DNA of 64,000 nt from Bradyrhizobium lablabi (GTDB lineage Bacteria > Pseudomonadota > Alphaproteobacteria > Rhizobiales > Xanthobacteraceae): positions 1 through 64,000 of the forward strand of contig NZ_JAFCLN010000017.1 of NCBI RefSeq assembly GCF_018129385.1, written 5' to 3'. The notes under the pieces are model-generated. The model worked only from the letters and a program-made list of their open reading frames with translations. It had not been told where the DNA came from and made no database searches. Below, piece by piece: positions 61,461 to 64,000 of the stretch (the stretch's first letter is position 1; every line of letters starts with the position of its first letter). A program made the translations under genes and the position numbers.

Positions 61461-62767
61461 GTGCGGCGCTGCCAGCGGTGGACGGTCCGCGCTGCTTTTG
61501 CCGGGATTGCCTCGCTGATCTCGATATCAAGGTGAAGCGATGCAGCCATTGCGGCTCCCCTCGCCTTGTCCGCCATCGTGCGCTGCCGCAGCTCACGCTC
61601 GCGCACATCGATTGCGACGCGTTCTACGCCACCGTCGAAAAGCGCGACAATCCGGAGCTTGCCGACAAGCCCGTGATCATCGGCGGCGGCAAGCGCGGCG
61701 TGGTGTCGGCGGCCTGCTATATCTCGCGCACCTACGGCGTGCGCTCGGCGATGCCGATGTTCAAGGCGCTCGCGCTCTGCCCCCATGCGGCCGTGATCCC
61801 GCCGAACATGGCCAAATACGTTCGCGTCGGCCGCGAGGTGCGCCATGCCATGCAGGCGTTGACGCCGCTGGTCGAGCCGCTCTCGATCGACGAGGCCTTC
61901 CTCGATCTTGCCGGCACCCAGCGCGTGCACGGCATGATCCCCGCCAAAGTGCTGGCGAAATTTGCTCGCGACGTCGAGCGCAATGTCGGCATCACCGTCT
62001 CCGTCGGCCTGTCCTGCAACAAATTTCTGGCAAAGATCGCCTCCGACCTCGACAAGCCCCGCGGCTTTGCCGCGCTCGACCAGGACGAGGCGCGCGAGAT
62101 GCTGGCGGAAAAGCCGGTCGGGTTCATCTTTGGCGTCGGACCCGCGACGCAGGAAAAGCTGATCCAGCGCGGCTTCCGCATCATCGCCGACCTTCAGCGC
62201 GCCGACGAGAACGAACTGATGAAGCAGTTCGGCGGCGAAGGCCGCCGGCTGTGGCGGCTGGCGCGCGGCATCGACGACCGCCTCGTGGTGGCCGACCGCG
62301 GCGCCAAGACGATTTCCGCGGAGACTACCTTTGAGACCGACATCCGCGATTTCGCGACCCTCGAAAGGCTGCTGTGGAAGCTGTCGGAAAAGGTTTCGGC
62401 ACGGCTCAAGAACGGCGAGCTTTCGGGGACGACGATCACGCTCAAGCTGAAGACCGCCGATTTCCGCCAGCGCACGCGTTCGCAATCGATCCAGTCGCCG
62501 ACCCAATTGGCGGCAAAGATCTTTGCCATCTCCCGTGAACTGCTGGCGAAGGAAATCGACGGCACCGCCTTCCGCCTGATGGGCACCGGCGTCAGCGCGC
62601 TCAAGCCGGGCTCGCAAGCTGATGATTCCGACATGCTCGACCGCCGTTCGGCCTATGCCGAACGCGCGATGGATGATCTGCGGAAGAAGTTCGGGAATGC
62701 CGCCGTGATCCGCGGGATTTCCTACGAGGGACCGTCGAAGGCGAACGAGGAGTCCGTGCCGGATTAA
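61457..62767 (+). CDS. dinB: DNA polymerase IV with N-terminal zinc-ribbon-like extension
   Basis: A Y-family translesion polymerase of 436 residues. The catalytic core begins LAHIDCDAFYATVEKRDNP, continues with LSIDEAFLDLAGT (the acidic active-site pair) and ISVGLSCNKFLAKIASDLDKPRG-like text, and ends with a little-finger domain. An N-terminal extension of about 45 residues has five cysteines (C13, C15, C18, C29, C32) in zinc-ribbon spacing. There is no C-terminal beta-clamp motif that I can identify with confidence. It is coupled to the DUF3572 gene. Confidence 0.94.
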   Translation: MSAALPAVDGPRCFCRDCLADLDIKVKRCSHCGSPRLVRHRALPQLTLAHIDCDAFYATVEKRDNPELADKPVIIGGGKRGVVSAACYISRTYGVRSAMPMFKALALCPHAAVIPPNMAKYVRVGREVRHAMQALTPLVEPLSIDEAFLDLAGTQRVHGMIPAKVLAKFARDVERNVGITVSVGLSCNKFLAKIASDLDKPRGFAALDQDEAREMLAEKPVGFIFGVGPATQEKLIQRGFRIIADLQRADENELMKQFGGEGRRLWRLARGIDDRLVVADRGAKTISAETTFETDIRDFATLERLLWKLSEKVSARLKNGELSGTTITLKLKTADFRQRTRSQSIQSPTQLAAKIFAISRELLAKEIDGTAFRLMGTGVSALKPGSQADDSDMLDRRSAYAERAMDDLRKKFGNAAVIRGISYEGPSKANEESVPD

Positions 62768-62775
62768 GCCCCGAC

Positions 62776-62859
62776 CGTCATTGCGAGGAGCGCAGCGACG
62801 AAGCAATCCATCTATCCCAGCGTGGCGCTATGGATTGCTTCGCTTCGCTCGCAATGACG
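62776..62859. repeat. Palindromic intergenic repeat, family A copy 2
   Basis: CGTCATTGCGAGGAGCGCAGCG at the left and CGCTTCGCTCGCAATGACG at the right, with the same inner arms (AAGCAATCCA and TGGATTGCTT) as the copy at 51065. It lies between convergent dinB and NHL-repeat genes. Confidence 0.8.
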
Positions 62860-62886
62860 GAGGAAAGCGCTCTCGGCCTGCCTGCC

Positions 62887-63777
62887 CTACTCCCTCACAT
62901 ATTTCTGCACGCGCCAGTTCAGCGTATCCGCGACAAAAATCTCGTCGCGCGGGCTGATCGCGATGTAGTGGGCCTCGCCGTATTTTCCGAGCGTCTTGCC
63001 GACGCCGCCGCCTTCGATGATCCCCACGACCTTGCCGTGGAGATCGAGCTTCATGATCTCTCCGGTGTGGCCGTGCGCGAGCCAGATGTGCTGGTCGGTG
63101 CCCATGAACAGCCCGCACGGCGGGCCGGGATGCTGCGACTCGCGGATGTAGGTGCCGTCGGCATCGAACACCTGGATGCGCGCGTTGTTGCGGTCGGCGA
63201 TGTAGAGCAGCCCTTGCGCGTCGAACACCAGCGAGTGCGGCAGATCGAACTCGCCCGGCCCCCTGCCCTTGCCGCCCCAGGTCTTGATGAACGTGCCGTC
63301 CTTGTCGAACTTCAGGACGCGCGAGTCGCCCTTGCCGTGCCCCTGAAGCACGAAGATATCGCCTGATGGCCCGACCACGGCTTCGTTGGGTTCGTGGAAC
63401 AGCCGCAGATGCCGGAACGGGTGCCACTCGCCGGTGTGGCCCTTGACGCCAAGCACCATCTCAATCCGCCCCGACGGATTGAATTTGTAGACGAGATTGG
63501 CCGCGACGTCGGTCGCCCAGATGTTGTCCTGGGCGTCGATCCGCAGGCCGTGCGGCCGGTCAAACATGCCGTCGCCGAAGCCGCGGATGAAATGACCATC
63601 AGGATCGAATTCCATCAGCGGCATCGGTCCGCGATGGATGACGAAGATGTTGCCCCTGGAATTGAAGGCGACGCCCGCGGTGCCGCCAAAGTTCTTGCCA
63701 GGCGGCAATTTGAAGGATTCGGGAACCGCGACGTAGGGAAGCGATGGGACTGCCATTTGCGGGTCCCGCGCCGTCAT
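62887..63777 (-). CDS. NHL-repeat six-bladed beta-propeller protein
   Basis: 296 residues with repeated NHL blades (GVAFNSRGNIFVIHRG, GLRIDAQDNIWATDV, SLVFDAQGLLYIADRNNARIQVF, YIAISPRDEIFVADTLNWRVQKY). It resembles the peptidyl-alpha-hydroxyglycine lyase-like and NHL-type scaffold proteins. No signal peptide is evident at the start, so location is uncertain. Its first codon overlaps the end of the upstream EipB-type gene (ATGA), so they form one transcript. Confidence 0.82.
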   Translation of the reverse strand: MTARDPQMAVPSLPYVAVPESFKLPPGKNFGGTAGVAFNSRGNIFVIHRGPMPLMEFDPDGHFIRGFGDGMFDRPHGLRIDAQDNIWATDVAANLVYKFNPSGRIEMVLGVKGHTGEWHPFRHLRLFHEPNEAVVGPSGDIFVLQGHGKGDSRVLKFDKDGTFIKTWGGKGRGPGEFDLPHSLVFDAQGLLYIADRNNARIQVFDADGTYIRESQHPGPPCGLFMGTDQHIWLAHGHTGEIMKLDLHGKVVGIIEGGGVGKTLGKYGEAHYIAISPRDEIFVADTLNWRVQKYVRE

Positions 63778-64000
63778 TTACACGGCTTGGAATCCTTCAC
63801 ATCGAACTTTCCGAGCGCGCCTGAAATCACAAAGTCATTGTAGTCCAGCACCAGCGCCCGCGACACGCCGTTCTCGAACAGCTCGAATGACATTGCATAG
63901 ACCGGCGTCTGCTCGCCGTCCTTGGCTTGCGCGTCGCGGTCGTAATAGCTCACCGTCACCGGCCAGCGCGTCAGCGCCTTCATCCGGTCGTTGGCAGTGG
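63774..64000 (-). CDS. EipB-type cell-envelope protein, C-terminal part (cut by window edge)
   Basis: The frame stays open through the right edge of the window, so this is the C-terminal 75 residues of a longer gene. The segment RWPVTVSYYDRDAQ, then EQTPVYAMSFELFENGVSRALVLDYNDF and a final cysteine two residues before the end (SKPCK), matches the C-terminus of the EipB (DUF1849) family, beta-spiral periplasmic proteins needed for envelope integrity in Brucella and relatives. Neighbour NHL gene overlaps by ATGA. Confidence 0.75.
   Translation of the reverse strand, partial: TANDRMKALTRWPVTVSYYDRDAQAKDGEQTPVYAMSFELFENGVSRALVLDYNDFVISGALGKFDVKDSKPCK

Overview
The window reads as chromosomal DNA of a high-GC alphaproteobacterium of the Rhizobiales, most likely Bradyrhizobium or a close relative in the Nitrobacteraceae. 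The basis is recognition from the sequence, not a search. The clues are a porin N-terminus of the Bradyrhizobium type at the left edge, an adjacent divK-pleD pair, an EipB-type protein at the right edge, a pyrB gene followed by a histidine-less dihydroorotase-like partner, and several short palindromic intergenic repeats of the kind scattered through Bradyrhizobium genomes.

Layout. 1-1.0 kb: start of a porin gene, a long non-coding stretch and a tRNA-Ser(GCU). 1.5-15.1 kb: an accessory block that looks like a sulfate-ester module. It holds an SphA/MetA-type outer-membrane protein, a small secreted protein, a secreted HAD phosphatase, two exported arylsulfatases and their cysteine-type formylglycine-generating enzyme, all on the minus strand. 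Divergent from these is a membrane adenylate/guanylate cyclase. Next come a histidine kinase with an ABC-type periplasmic sensor domain, a FixJ-type regulator and a stand-alone receiver. A TTGGACC-type dyad recurs at three promoters in this block, and a relic of a second formylglycine-generating enzyme lies just past the last regulator. 15.4-20 kb: a frameshifted TPR gene, unassigned small genes, an OLD/RecF-like ATPase and a 30-residue lysine-rich microprotein.

20-39.5 kb is mostly housekeeping: the gatC-gatA-gatB operon with two small genes inserted between its members, two nitronate monooxygenases divergent from a LysR regulator, a cyclase-family hydrolase, ruvX and an AEC transporter, two tandem CPBP proteases, an AidB-like dehydrogenase, a VanX-like dipeptidase, pyrB with its pseudo-dihydroorotase, plsY, an amidase and dprA. 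39.5-43.9 kb holds two HxlR-type regulators, each divergent from an oxidoreductase gene (azoR and an SDR) and each facing a long inverted-repeat operator. 44-50.4 kb: topA-rnr-DUF983-NUDIX, closely packed. 50.5-57.7 kb: a secreted protein, a luciferase-like monooxygenase, rpmG with a leader hairpin and a terminator, small unknown proteins, a LuxR regulator with a degenerate receiver, and an MFS/TetR pair around a 20-bp operator. 57.8-64 kb: a serine hydrolase, divK-pleD (cell-cycle and cyclic-di-GMP signalling), a DUF3572 gene coupled to dinB, an NHL-repeat protein and the end of an eipB-type gene.

How the genes may work together. In the accessory block, the formylglycine-generating enzyme would activate both sulfatases before or during export. 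The outer-membrane protein and secreted phosphatase would help uptake and processing of anionic substrates, and the neighbouring kinase/regulator system could control the set. The last two points are inference from gene order and the shared dyad. The rest of the window is ordinary core genome with locally regulated accessory pairs. No CRISPR array, rRNA, insertion sequence or replication origin was seen.
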